This document shows positions 24,924 to 34,956 of a stretch of 64,000 bases of DNA, one piece after another. The position numbers and the translations under genes are program-made. This DNA is from Gemmatimonadota bacterium (GTDB lineage Bacteria > Gemmatimonadota > Gemmatimonadetes > Longimicrobiales > Gaopeijiaceae): the NCBI GenBank assembly GCA_009841165.1, contig VXMI01000157.1, forward strand, positions 1-64,000, read 5' to 3'. The notes under the pieces were generated by a model. The model was given only the letters and a program-made list of their open reading frames with translations, was not told the origin of the DNA and did not search any database. Position 1 is the stretch's first letter. Each line of letters begins with the position of its first letter.

Positions 24924-25222
24924 GAAATGCGGAATTCCTTTCGCTTCGTCCGGTCTCGCCGGAGGATCCGCTTGATGTGGTCGTCGAGCTCGTCCAGTGC
25001 ACCTCGAAAGTTCTGTCCCTGTCCGCGCGCTACCGCGGGTTGGCGGCGCCGGCGGGACACGATCGCCTCCACGGTACACGAGCGTCCTTCGATCTGAAAG
25101 ACGAAACTGGCTCCCATGGTCGCAGGATCGAACCGGGGCCAGCGCATGGCCAACGCGTCTGCGTGTTCGCGGTCGTCCTGACTGATTTCACATCCCTGGG
25201 CTGTTATTCGTATCGGGATCAC
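24920..25222 (-). CDS. hpf: Ribosome hibernation promoting factor (short HPF/RaiA type)
   Basis: Predicted 100-aa protein of the HPF/YfiA family that binds the 30S decoding region in stationary phase. It opens with IPIRITAQGCEISQDDREHAD and ends in a basic helix (DELDDHIKRILRRDRTKRK). VEAIVSRRRRQPAVARGQG is the middle strand-turn region. It lacks the dimerisation domain of long HPF. The start is GTG 25222. Coupling to hprK by a GTGA overlap places ribosome silencing and PTS phosphorylation in one operon, as in the rpoN-hpf-ptsN-hprK clusters of Proteobacteria. Confidence 0.85.
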   Translation of the reverse strand: MIPIRITAQGCEISQDDREHADALAMRWPRFDPATMGASFVFQIEGRSCTVEAIVSRRRRQPAVARGQGQNFRGALDELDDHIKRILRRDRTKRKEFRIS

Positions 25223-25271
25223 GTCGCGGTCTCCGACAATGCATTAGGGTGAGCGTGCGGGTGGCAAGACC

Positions 25272-25293
25272 GGCCTCCGTTGACGGGGAGGCC
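25272..25293 (-). terminator. Perfect 7-bp hairpin downstream of the glycosyltransferase gene
   Basis: GGCCTCC (25272-25278) and GGAGGCC (25287-25293) are exact complements around an eight-base loop. The hairpin lies 14 bases beyond the stop of the minus-strand glycosyltransferase and before the hpf start, so it could separate the two transcripts. No T-run follows. Confidence 0.4.
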
Positions 25294-25306
25294 CATGTGA
25301 TTCTAC

Positions 25307-26455
25307 CTAGTCTAACAGCCCGCCCGAAGTCCGCGTGCGTTCGGCAAGGGACAGCAGCAAGTCCTCGAAGGAATCCGCCATCGCACCCCAGGAATGCTCC
25401 TCCGCCATCGACCGCGCTGCCCGGCCCAGCCGATTGCAATCCTCCAGCCTCATGACGCGCTCGAGCGCCCTGGCCAGCGCACCGACATCCCCGTGCGGAA
25501 CCAGGTAGCCGGTCTCGGCGTGGCGAACAGTCTCGCGCAATCCGGGAGAATCGGAAGCGATGGTCGGCGTGCCGCTCGCCGAAGCCTCCATGCTCACGAT
25601 CCCCCAACCCTCCTTGGGCGATGTGAGTACATGGGCCCACGACCTCGAGAGGAGTTCGGCCTTCTCCTCTTCAGAGACGAATCCGGCGAACCGTACCTGG
25701 TCCGCGATACCCAGGCCCTTCGCAGTCGCCTCCAATCCGGGGCGCGCGTCACCCCTTCCGGCCACGATCAGGTTCAATCCTGTCCCGCGCCGTCGGAGGC
25801 GCGCGACCGCTTTCAGGATGAGATCGACCCGCTTGTAGCGCTTGAGGCGCCCCAGGTAGACGATCGTGGCCGACGGGTAGCGCGTCTCGGCAGGCCGCAG
25901 GCGGTTCAGCTCGACTCCGTTGCGGATGACTGCGATGTCCGCGGACCGCAACCCGCGCTGTACGAGATCCTGCCGTGTGCTCTCCGAGACGGCAACACAG
26001 GGAAGTCCCCGGTATACGGCAGGAATGATGCGCTCGAAGAGCCATGTGGCGGCGGCAAGTCCGGGGTTGGCCTCGCGAAACGCGGTAGTGCCGAAGAGGT
26101 GATGTACCAGGAGGAGGTGTAGCGGAGCGGGAGCCCACAGGGGTGACAGCATCGGTACCTTGTTGAGGTCTTCCACCACCGCGTCGAACCGCTCGCCGCC
26201 CAGACGTCTTTCGTGGCAGAACGGCGCGGCCAGATTGAAGGTGTACCGGCTTCCGGTCCGATAGACCCGGATGCCGTCGATCTCGGCAGTCGGGTCGCTT
26301 CCATCCCACCCCGAGCACAGAAGCGCGATCCGGTGCCCCCTCCCGGCCAGGCGCCCGAAGATCTGGTGGAGATGTTCCTCGGCTCCGCCGGCATTGGGAT
26401 TGCGTCGATCCTGCCAGTTCACCACCAGGATCCTGAGCCGGGTCGTCGAGGGCAT
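25307..26455 (-). CDS. GT4-family glycosyltransferase
   Basis: Predicted 382-aa GT-B fold enzyme. The N-terminus shows the donor-side glycine motif in NAGGAEEHLHQIFGRLA. The C-terminal half carries IVYLGRLKRYKRVDLILKA, FAGFVSEEEKAELL and the EX7E motif EGWGIVSMEASASG, all typical of glycosyltransferase family 4. Sugar donor and acceptor are unknown; lipopolysaccharide or exopolysaccharide assembly is plausible. It follows nusB by 15 bases on the same strand. Confidence 0.88.
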   Translation of the reverse strand: MPSTTRLRILVVNWQDRRNPNAGGAEEHLHQIFGRLAGRGHRIALLCSGWDGSDPTAEIDGIRVYRTGSRYTFNLAAPFCHERRLGGERFDAVVEDLNKVPMLSPLWAPAPLHLLLVHHLFGTTAFREANPGLAAATWLFERIIPAVYRGLPCVAVSESTRQDLVQRGLRSADIAVIRNGVELNRLRPAETRYPSATIVYLGRLKRYKRVDLILKAVARLRRRGTGLNLIVAGRGDARPGLEATAKGLGIADQVRFAGFVSEEEKAELLSRSWAHVLTSPKEGWGIVSMEASASGTPTIASDSPGLRETVRHAETGYLVPHGDVGALARALERVMRLEDCNRLGRAARSMAEEHSWGAMADSFEDLLLSLAERTRTSGGLLD

Positions 26456-26470
26456 CGCGCCAGGGCCGGT

Positions 26471-26914
26471 TCAGCGATTCCCGCTGGCCCGGTAAACAGC
26501 GTCGAGGACGCCGTTCACGAACCGCGGAGAATCGGTACCGCCGTATCGTTCGGCCAGTCGGACCGCCTCCTGAATGGCCACCTTGCCCGGCAGGTCGTCG
26601 AGGAACAGTATCTCGGTCGTGCCAAGCCGCAGAATCCCACGGTCCATGACCGAGAGCCGATCCAGTCGCCAGTTGTCAAGGGACGAAGAGATGGTCTCCT
26701 CCACCTGAATCCTGTTCGCGGTGAACGCATCGACCAGCCTCAGGAGGTAGGGCAGTCTGGATGGGGATACCATTCGGTGCTCGCAGGTTTCGGCAAGGGC
26801 CTCCTGAACGCTCAGATTTCCGCCCTCGGTCTCCCACCGATAGTGGACCTGGAGAAACCAGGCGCGCGAACGACTACGGTCTCGTCGCTCCTGGGGATCG
26901 AGCACCGTGTGCAC
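26471..26914 (-). CDS. nusB: Transcription antitermination factor NusB
   Basis: Predicted 147-aa all-helical protein that binds boxA RNA with NusE (S10) during rRNA antitermination. Conserved elements are RSRAWFLQVHYRWE, the helix ending RLSVMDRGILRLGTTEIL and the closing FVNGVLDAVYR. The start is GTG 26914. Its place directly after ribH is a classical arrangement (ribH-nusB) seen across bacteria. Confidence 0.92.
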   Translation of the reverse strand: MHTVLDPQERRDRSRSRAWFLQVHYRWETEGGNLSVQEALAETCEHRMVSPSRLPYLLRLVDAFTANRIQVEETISSSLDNWRLDRLSVMDRGILRLGTTEILFLDDLPGKVAIQEAVRLAERYGGTDSPRFVNGVLDAVYRASGNR

Positions 26915-26921
26915 GACGCAC

Positions 26922-27383
26922 CTATGCGTTCCCGAGGGAATCCCGGAACTCGATCATGGCTAGCGCGGCCTCGGCGAACTCGCTCCCTCTGTTGGTGCCG
27001 TAGACGTCGCAGCGGGACATCGCCTGTTCCGCATTTTCCGTCGTGAGCACCCCGAAGACGACAGGTATATCGGCAGTCAACGCCACCTGACCCAACCCGT
27101 CGCTCGCGTTCCCCGCCACGTAGTCGAAGTGGGAGGTCTCCCCGCGTATCACGCACCCGATCGCCACGATCACGTCGAAGCGGTCGGAGTTCGCGATTCG
27201 GCGAGCCGCCTGCGGCAGTTCCCACGCTCCCGGGACGTGGAACACCGCGATCCTGTCCTCGGGCACGCCCTCCGCGATGAGCCGATCCCGCGCCCCCGTC
27301 AACAACTGTTCCGTAATCATGTTGTTGAAGCGCGCGACCAACAATGCGATCCGGACGCCTCCATCCTCAGCCGCTTCAGTCAC
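26922..27383 (-). CDS. ribH: 6,7-dimethyl-8-ribityllumazine synthase
   Basis: Predicted 153-aa enzyme condensing 3,4-dihydroxy-2-butanone 4-phosphate with the ribityl pyrimidine, the step before riboflavin. Motifs seen are ARFNNMITEQLLTGA, FHVPGAWELP, IGCVIRGETSHFDYV (with the catalytic His) and FGVLTTENAEQA. It forms 60-mers or pentamers in relatives. GTG 27383 overlaps the upstream ribB(A) stop by eight bases. It is the last rib gene of the operon and leads into nusB. Confidence 0.95.
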   Translation of the reverse strand: MTEAAEDGGVRIALLVARFNNMITEQLLTGARDRLIAEGVPEDRIAVFHVPGAWELPQAARRIANSDRFDVIVAIGCVIRGETSHFDYVAGNASDGLGQVALTADIPVVFGVLTTENAEQAMSRCDVYGTNRGSEFAEAALAMIEFRDSLGNA

Positions 27384-28566
27384 CCTCCACCTCCATCCCG
27401 CCCGCATGCGCGGCGATTCTCGTCGTCACTCCCCCGCCCATTCGCAGACCTGCGAAGGGCTCCTTCCCCACCACTGTCAGTGCATACCCGTCCAGTCCCA
27501 CAATGTGCCACCGGCTGTTCGTAAGCAATCTGACCGAACTCAACCCCAGGTCGAGCAGGATCTGGGCACCGATCCCGTAGTCCCTCAGCACCTGGCCCTT
27601 TGCAGAGGAGTCCTTCCCGCGCCGAGGACGGTCGACAACGGAACGGAGACGGTCGACCAGCCGCTCACCGGCGCGGTCCCGGTGGATGTAGACGACGACC
27701 CCCTGGCCCTCTTCGTCGATGCGACGCATGGCGCCGGCCAGCAGGTTGCCCTCGACCTGGTCGAGCGATCCGAAGGTATCCGCCAGCGGGTTTTCCGCGT
27801 GCATCCGGACGAGCACGTCGTCTTCTCCCTCCACCTTCCCCTTGACCAGCGCGAGGTGGACCCGGTCGTCTATCTCCGTCCGGTAGCCGATGACCGTGAA
27901 GTCTCCCCAGGAGGTCCGCAGCGGGGCTTCGACGACCCTGGTCACCAGCCGTTCCCGCGACAGGCGATGGGCGACCAGCTGCTCGACCGTGATGAACTTG
28001 AGCTTGTGCCTTTGGGCCATGACCTCGAGTTGGGTCCTCCGCGCCATTGTTCCGTCCTCGTTGAGGATTTCGCAGATGACACCGGCGGAGCCGAGACCGG
28101 CGAGCCGCGCCAAATCCACCGCGGCCTCAGTCTGCCCGACCCTCCGCAGGACCCCTCCCCGCCGCGCCCGGAGCGGAAAGATGTGGCCGGGCCTGCGCAG
28201 GTCCCCCGGAGTCGACGCAGGGTCTGCAAGCACTTGAACCGTCCTCGCCCGGTCGTGCGCCGAAATGCCGGTGGTCACGCCATACCGCTGGTGAGCGTCG
28301 ACCGAAACGGTGAAAGCGGTACCCTCCGGATCGGTGTTGCGCTCGGTCATCAGGGGGAGTTCCAGCGCGTCGGCACGGTCCGGGGTCAGCGAGACGCAGA
28401 TCAGGCCGCGCCCGAACTTGGTCATGAAGTTGATCAGTTCGGGAGTGATCCGGTCGGCTGCGCAGACCAGATCACCCTCGTTTTCTCGGTCCTCGTCGTC
28501 CGCGACAATGACCAGCTTCCCCTCGGCGATGTCCCGGATGGCGCCGGGTACGGAATCAAAAGGCAT
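27376..28566 (-). CDS. ribBA: DHBP synthase fused to a degenerate GTP cyclohydrolase II domain
   Basis: Predicted 396-aa RibBA-architecture protein. The N-terminal RibB half (about 1-205) is intact: VADDEDRENEGDL, RYGVTTGISAHDRA and RRPGHIFPLRARRGGVL, so it should make 3,4-dihydroxy-2-butanone 4-phosphate. The C-terminal RibA half keeps the fold (residues 250-395) but lacks the zinc site. Where the family has HSECLTGD and RCDCG, this protein reads HAENPLAD and DQVEG, so the three cysteines are Asn259, Gln270 and Glu272. The RGIGL stretch is also lost. This half is therefore probably not a GTP cyclohydrolase II, as in proteins called RibBX. ATG 28566 overlaps ribE by 11 bases. Confidence 0.9.
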   Translation of the reverse strand: MPFDSVPGAIRDIAEGKLVIVADDEDRENEGDLVCAADRITPELINFMTKFGRGLICVSLTPDRADALELPLMTERNTDPEGTAFTVSVDAHQRYGVTTGISAHDRARTVQVLADPASTPGDLRRPGHIFPLRARRGGVLRRVGQTEAAVDLARLAGLGSAGVICEILNEDGTMARRTQLEVMAQRHKLKFITVEQLVAHRLSRERLVTRVVEAPLRTSWGDFTVIGYRTEIDDRVHLALVKGKVEGEDDVLVRMHAENPLADTFGSLDQVEGNLLAGAMRRIDEEGQGVVVYIHRDRAGERLVDRLRSVVDRPRRGKDSSAKGQVLRDYGIGAQILLDLGLSSVRLLTNSRWHIVGLDGYALTVVGKEPFAGLRMGGGVTTRIAAHAGGMEVEGD

Positions 28567-29152
28567 GGGTCTCGATCATCCGCCTCACGTACTTGCCGAT
28601 CAGGTCGGCCTCCACGTTGACACGGTCTCCAGGTTCAAGCAGGCGAAGGTTGGTGTGTTCCCACGTATAGGGGATTATCGCTACCTGGCAAACCGCGGAA
28701 TCCGTCAACCGGTTGACCGTGAGGCTCACACCGTTCAGCGCGACGGAACCGTGCAGTACGGTGGTGGAGAAGACGCCTGGCGGGAGTTCGAAGTCCAAAA
28801 ACCGTGTGTTTCCCTCGGTTCGTCGAGTCAGAAACGTCGCGAGCCCGTCCACATGTCCCTGCACCAGGTGTCCGTCGAGCCGGTCGCCGGCCCGGATCGC
28901 ACGCTCCAGGTTGACCCGGGATCCGACCGCGTACCCACCGGCGATGGTGCGCCCCAGTGTGGACGCACCGAGTTCCACCGTAAACGTCGAGTCGTTGCTG
29001 TTGGCCGTGGTCAGACAGGCGCCGTCGACAGCCACGGACTGCCCCGCCGCCAACTCACGCGCGAACGCGGTCGCGATGGCGATCGTGCGTCCCTGCGTCC
29101 CGCCTCTGACCGAGGCAACCACGCCCGTCGTTTCCACGATTCCGGTAAACAC
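28556..29152 (-). CDS. ribE: Riboflavin synthase, alpha chain
   Basis: Predicted 198-aa enzyme that dismutates two lumazine molecules to riboflavin. Two lumazine-binding repeats are visible: FTGIVETTGVVASV, then DGACLTT; and DGHLVQGHVDGLATF, then LNGVSLTVNRL. GTG 29152 is chosen because the family begins MFTGIVE. It is also named ribC in some species. It follows ribD by five bases and overlaps ribB(A). Confidence 0.95.
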   Translation of the reverse strand: MFTGIVETTGVVASVRGGTQGRTIAIATAFARELAAGQSVAVDGACLTTANSNDSTFTVELGASTLGRTIAGGYAVGSRVNLERAIRAGDRLDGHLVQGHVDGLATFLTRRTEGNTRFLDFELPPGVFSTTVLHGSVALNGVSLTVNRLTDSAVCQVAIIPYTWEHTNLRLLEPGDRVNVEADLIGKYVRRMIETHAF

Positions 29153-29157
29153 GTTCT

Positions 29158-30318
29158 TCAGGCTCCGCGGTCGAGTACCATCAGCGTATCGTTTCCGAAT
29201 CTCACCGGATCGAGGCGCGTCTGCCATTCCGGCATTGCGCGCGTGCCCATGCCGTCCGCGTCGTCCGGGACGCGCGAAGGTACGGGGAAGGCCGGTACCC
29301 CGCCGGCTCCGATCAGGCGTGGAGCCAGGAACACATAGATTCGGTCGACGAGGTCTCCGTCGAGCAGTGATGCGCCCAGAATGCCCCCGCCTTCGCACAG
29401 GATGGTGTCGATACCACGCTCCGCGAGTGCTCCGAGGATCTCCTCGAGGTCGAGGCCGCGCCCGTCCTGGCTGACCGGCACAACCTCGGCTTGTTCGCCG
29501 AGCAACCCTTGCAGCCGCGTGGCCTGACCGACAGCCGTCACCACGATGGGGCGGCGCGCTCCGCCCTCGCACCGCAATGCACGCAGACCTCTCGTCGCCT
29601 GACCTTGTGTGTCCAGCAGCACCGGTACGGGAGGTACGCGCGGCACTGTTTCCCCCCGTGCGGTGAGCCGGGGGTCGTCGGCCCGCCAGGTACCGCTTCC
29701 GACCAGGACCGCGTCGAAGCCGGCTCGAAGGCGGTGGACCTCGGCCCTCGCTTCCGGCCCGGTCAGCCAGACCCGGCGTCCGCCGCCCGGAGCAATGTAC
29801 CCATCGAGACTGACGGCAAGCTTCAGGGCCAGGTATGGTCTGTGGATACCCGGGTCCCGGAAGAAGAACGGGTTCTCGGCTGCCCAGTCGGTCCACTCGC
29901 CCACCGGGCCGTCAACCCGCAGTCCGGAACGCCTGAGGCGTTCGGCGCCACCTCTGGCCGCCGAACCCGGTTCCGGCGCCCAATACACGACCCGCTCGAT
30001 ACCCGCCCCGCGGATGGCTTCGGTGCAGGGCGGCGTCTTGCCGACGTGATTGCAGGGTTCCAGACTCGAGTACAGCGTGGCGCCGCGGGCGTTGTCCACG
30101 GCGGCCAGTGCCGTGGTCTCGGCGTGCGGTCCCCCGAAGAGTGCGTGATATCCCTCCGCCAGGACCTCTCGGCCGCGAGCGACCACGCACCCCACCATCG
30201 GATTGGGATGAACACGACCCCATCCCCTGCGTCCCAGCAGGATCGAACGCCGAAGCAGACGGTAGTCGAGATCGCTCAGATGGGACGCGGCGGACGACGC
30301 CACCGGACGAACCCTCAA
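29158..30318 (-). CDS. ribD: Riboflavin biosynthesis deaminase/reductase
   Basis: Predicted 386-aa bifunctional enzyme that deaminates and then reduces the pyrimidine intermediate. The zinc deaminase half has HPNPMVGCVV, GGPHAETTAL and LEPCNHVGKTPPC. The reductase half has KLAVSLDGYIAPGGG, DAVLVGSGTWRADDPRLT and ILCEGGGILGASLL. The start is TTG 30318, whose TTGA overlaps the stop of the upstream barrel protein. It opens the rib block of this operon. Confidence 0.95.
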   Translation of the reverse strand: MRVRPVASSAASHLSDLDYRLLRRSILLGRRGWGRVHPNPMVGCVVARGREVLAEGYHALFGGPHAETTALAAVDNARGATLYSSLEPCNHVGKTPPCTEAIRGAGIERVVYWAPEPGSAARGGAERLRRSGLRVDGPVGEWTDWAAENPFFFRDPGIHRPYLALKLAVSLDGYIAPGGGRRVWLTGPEARAEVHRLRAGFDAVLVGSGTWRADDPRLTARGETVPRVPPVPVLLDTQGQATRGLRALRCEGGARRPIVVTAVGQATRLQGLLGEQAEVVPVSQDGRGLDLEEILGALAERGIDTILCEGGGILGASLLDGDLVDRIYVFLAPRLIGAGGVPAFPVPSRVPDDADGMGTRAMPEWQTRLDPVRFGNDTLMVLDRGA

Positions 30319-31344
30319 AGCGTGATCCTGAAGGCAGCGGAGGCGAACCAGGTAGCCCCGGCCGGATCGTAGCCCGCGCTCCGGCCGGCGAAGGGGTCCC
30401 CCACCCCCTCGGCCACACCCACTTCTACCGAAAGTCGGGTCAGCAGAAAGTTGAACCAGCCGCTAACGAAGTAGAGCACGCGCTCGGAAGCGACATCGCC
30501 GTTGATCGAGCCCGGATCACCCGCTCCACGCGGCACCGACAGTTGAACGTCACCTTCATAGCGATCCCATCCGACGCCGCCCATGATGCCGATCACGAAC
30601 CAGTTCTTGCCGGCGGTCGCCCGCAGCGACGACACGGTGAGCCCTGTGGTCGCCTCGCCCGGGTTCCCGTCGGCCGTGTTTCCGGCTCGGATGTCCGAAT
30701 GCCAGCTGCGTGACGCCGCAACCGAGATTCCGGGGAGGGTGAAGGACTCGCGAAGCACCCCCACTCGCGCACCTGCCCCAAACCCGGATCCGGTACCGTC
30801 CAGCCCCGCTTCACCGGGAAGGCTCACGACGGAGTAGGAACCGATCAGGTCCACAGAGAGAATGCCACCGACGGTCGGCGCCAGCTGGAAACCGTCCATG
30901 ACCCCTGCGACCGCGGTTCCCTTGAGCCCCAGCAGCGCAGCCGTCTGTCCCTCCGCCAGCTCGGCAGGGGTGGAGCCCGAGACGTTGGGAAGGGTCGCCC
31001 GCAGGGCCAACGCAGATACCGTAAGCCCGATGCGCGGCATGAGGCCGAGCCGCCGCCCGTGCGTACTGGGTGTCCCGGGAATGTCACTCCCCAGCGCTGA
31101 CGCCAAACCGACCCCCTGCTGGACCGCCATCGCCGCCAAAGCCATCTCGCGGCACGTCGACAGGAATTGCGTCCTGCCCCCGGTGCAACGCTCGGCCAGG
31201 TCTGCGACACCCTCGACCCTCGCGTAGTCGGCACCCAGATCCTGAGCCGCGGCCGTAACGGGCGCACCCGCCCACAGGACCGTCGCGGGCACCAACAGCA
31301 ATGAAGTCCATGCGGCGCGTGGCCGCCGTGCCGGAGCCGTCCGG

Positions 31345-31352
<8 letters not shown>
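30315..31352 (-). CDS. Predicted outer-membrane protein between purM and ribD
   Basis: Predicted 345-aa exported protein, family not recognised. A signal peptide (SLLLVPATVLWAGAPVTAAAQ) is followed by a Cys-bearing helical stretch (CTGGRTQFLSTCREMALAAMAVQQ) and then about 250 residues of Gly-rich alternating strands, ending FRITL, as in a transmembrane barrel. GTG 31352 follows AGGGAG and overlaps the purM stop by eight bases. Its stop overlaps ribD. Why an outer-membrane protein is coupled to purine and flavin genes is unclear; it may simply share the transcript. Confidence 0.65.
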
Positions 31353-32378
<1,026 letters not shown>

Positions 32379-32382
<4 letters not shown>

Positions 32383-33269
32383 ACGTGCTCCAGCGAGCCG
32401 TTCAGCGTCTCTGCCCTTCCCTTCACTGCGTCCGGATCAAGTTGCCTGAAGCGATCGACAGAGAACGCCTCTACAGCGTACGAGCCCGTCGCGGAGGCGT
32501 GGACGAGCGCCCGCCGCAGGTCCGTCCCCCGGCCATCGAGGTATCCCAGGAATCCCCCCGCGAAGGCATCTCCCGCGCCAGTCGGATCGACAACGGCAGG
32601 AACGGAATAGGCCGGGCAGGAGAACGTCCAGCCATCGGCAAACAGGGTCGCGCCCTGATCGCCCTGCTTGACGACCACAATGCCGGGCCCCCGCTCCCGA
32701 ATCCATGCGGCGGCCTCTGCGACATCCCCTCTCTCGGCCAGGGCAAGTGCTTCTTCGTCGTTGACAAACAGCATATCGATACGGGCGAGCAACTCGATCA
32801 GCGCCTCGCGGGCGCCGTCGATCCAGAAGTTCATCGTGTCGGCCGCGACCAGGCGGGGCGACCGCACCTGTTCCAGTACGCCCATTTGCAGGACCGGATC
32901 GATGTTGCCGAGGAACACCACTCCCGAGTCGCGGAAGCCGGGCGGCACCACCGGGTCGAACGAGGCGAAGACCCCCAGGCGCGTCGCGAGCGTCGTGCGC
33001 TTCCGAAAGCCCGCGTGGTAGCGACCCGCCCAGAAGAAGCTCTCGCCGGGAACCCGCACGACGCCTGTCAGATCGACTTCCCGTTCCTGAAGAAAGCGAA
33101 GCCGGTCCAACGGGAAGTCGTCACCCACGACCCCGACGACTCGTACGCCGGTGAACAGAGACGCGGCGGCGGAGAAGAAGGTCGCCGATCCGCCCACGAC
33201 CCGGTCGACACCCCCGGTCGGGGTCTCCACCGAATCCAGGGCCACGCTCCCGACGACGAGGACGGCCAT
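32379..33269 (-). CDS. PfkB-family carbohydrate/nucleoside kinase
   Basis: Predicted 296-aa ribokinase-fold kinase. The N-terminus (VLVVGSVALDSVETP, then RVVGGSATFFSAAA) and the anion-hole motif DPTGAGDAFAGGFLGYL with catalytic Asp are clear. Substrate unknown; the GGSATFFS segment resembles sugar kinases annotated as ribokinase or adenosine kinase relatives. The ATG shares one base with the argS stop (TGATG) and its stop overlaps purM, suggesting a role near nucleotide or ribose metabolism. Confidence 0.85.
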
Positions 33270-34951
33270 CAGGCGCCGCGCTCCATGCGCTCCGGCGCCG
33301 TGATGCCGAGCACGGCCAGCCCGTTGCCCAGCACGATCCGGGCTGCCCCGGCCAGCGCCAGCCGCGCCGCGCGAAGCGCGCCATCGCTCACCAGCGTCCT
33401 GCGCGCAGGATCGCGGGTCGGGTGTCCCGACTGGTACCAGGAATTGACCAGTCCCGCGGTTTTCTCCAGGTAGTCGCATACCAGGTGGGGGGCGCGGGTT
33501 CGCGCGGCGCGGCGCAGGAAGTCCGGAAACTCCGCCAGCTGGTTGATGACCTCCCGTTCGATGGGCGCGTCCAGCAGCGAGGTGTCCGCCGCCTCCGCGA
33601 CGTCGGGCCCGTCCCCATACTGATCCCCGGCAAGCTCGAAGAGGCGGCAGAGCCGAGCATGGGCGTACTGCACCTTGTAGACCGGGTTGCGATCGGATTG
33701 GTCGAGCGCCAGGTCCAGGTCGAAGGTGAGGTGCGCCTCGGGCCGGCGCATCAGGAAGAAATAGCGCGCCACGTCGGCACCGACCTCGGCCACCAGCTCC
33801 GCCAACGTGGTGTATGAGCCGGCCCGCTTCGAAAAGCGCACCTCCACTCCACCCCGTTCCACGGTCACCATCTGGTGCAGCACGTACTCGGGATAACCGG
33901 GGCGTCGGCCCAGCGCCTGCAGCCCGGCGCGTACCCGGTCGACGGTGCTGTGATGGTCCGCTCCCTGCACGTTGACGACCTCGTGGAAGCCACGCTCCCA
34001 CTTGCTCATGTGGTAGGCGACGTCCGGCAGGAAGTAGGTCGGCGACCCGTCGCTCTTGACCATCACCCTGTCCTTCTGGTCGCCGAAGCGGGAGGTCCGG
34101 AGCCAGGCGGCGCCATCGCTGCGGTAGGTGAGGCCGGTGTCGTCGAGCGCCTCGATGGTGGCCGCGACACGTCCGTCGTCGTACAGCCGCGTCTCGGGGT
34201 AGTACTCGTCGAAGTGCACCCGGAAAGCGGCCAGGTCCTTCTTCTGCTCGTCTCGAAGTTCCGCTACCGCGAAGTCCCGCATGGACTGCAGGGCCGCGTC
34301 GCTCTGGTCGCCCTCGTATCTCCTGCCCACCTTCTGCCGCAGCAAGTCGGCGATCTCGGCGACATAGTCTCCCTGGTATCCGTTCTCGGGTACCGGGACG
34401 TCATGGCCGAGCAACTGCTGGTAGCGGGCCCGAACGCTCTCTGCGAGGCGCATGATCTGTGCACCTGCATCGTTGAAGTAGAACTCGCGGTGAACCTGCC
34501 ACCCGGACCACTCCAGCAGCGACGCGATCGCGTCTCCGAGCGCTGCCTGCCTCCCGTGTCCCAGGTGCAGCGGGCCGGTCGGGTTGGCGGAGACGAATTC
34601 GACCATGATCCGCCTTCCGGACCCCTCGTCGTTTCGACCGTAGGCACCCGCGGCCGCCAGGATCCGGTGCAGCGACCCGCCCACCGTCGCCGCTTCCAGG
34701 AAGAAATTGAGGAATCCGGGACCGGCGATGTCGATACGGTCGACGCCTTCCAGTCCGTCGAGCCTCTCCTTCAGGTCCTGCGCGATATCCCGGGGAGCAC
34801 GGCGGAGGCGCGAGGCCAGCGCCAGCGCGATGTTCGAAGCCAGGTCGCCATGGCTGGTGTCCTTAGGGCGCTCCAGACGGAAGCCCGCACCGGTTGCACC
34901 CAGCTCGGCAGCGGCCCTACTAAGGGCGTCCGAGATTCGCTCGACGAACAT
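33269..34951 (-). CDS. argS: Arginyl-tRNA synthetase
   Basis: Predicted 560-aa class I synthetase charging tRNA-Arg. The HIGH-type motif is NPTGPLHLGHGR; EFYFNDAGAQIMRLAESV and NVQGADHHSTVDRV are ArgRS marks. The second signature is the relaxed VRFSKRAGSYTTL, usual for ArgRS. The anticodon-binding DALR domain occupies the last 130 residues. ATG 34951 is chosen because homology starts there; it lies five bases after the zinc-ribbon gene stop. Confidence 0.95.
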   Translation of the reverse strand: MFVERISDALSRAAAELGATGAGFRLERPKDTSHGDLASNIALALASRLRRAPRDIAQDLKERLDGLEGVDRIDIAGPGFLNFFLEAATVGGSLHRILAAAGAYGRNDEGSGRRIMVEFVSANPTGPLHLGHGRQAALGDAIASLLEWSGWQVHREFYFNDAGAQIMRLAESVRARYQQLLGHDVPVPENGYQGDYVAEIADLLRQKVGRRYEGDQSDAALQSMRDFAVAELRDEQKKDLAAFRVHFDEYYPETRLYDDGRVAATIEALDDTGLTYRSDGAAWLRTSRFGDQKDRVMVKSDGSPTYFLPDVAYHMSKWERGFHEVVNVQGADHHSTVDRVRAGLQALGRRPGYPEYVLHQMVTVERGGVEVRFSKRAGSYTTLAELVAEVGADVARYFFLMRRPEAHLTFDLDLALDQSDRNPVYKVQYAHARLCRLFELAGDQYGDGPDVAEAADTSLLDAPIEREVINQLAEFPDFLRRAARTRAPHLVCDYLEKTAGLVNSWYQSGHPTRDPARRTLVSDGALRAARLALAGAARIVLGNGLAVLGITAPERMERGA

Positions 34952-34956
34952 GCGGA

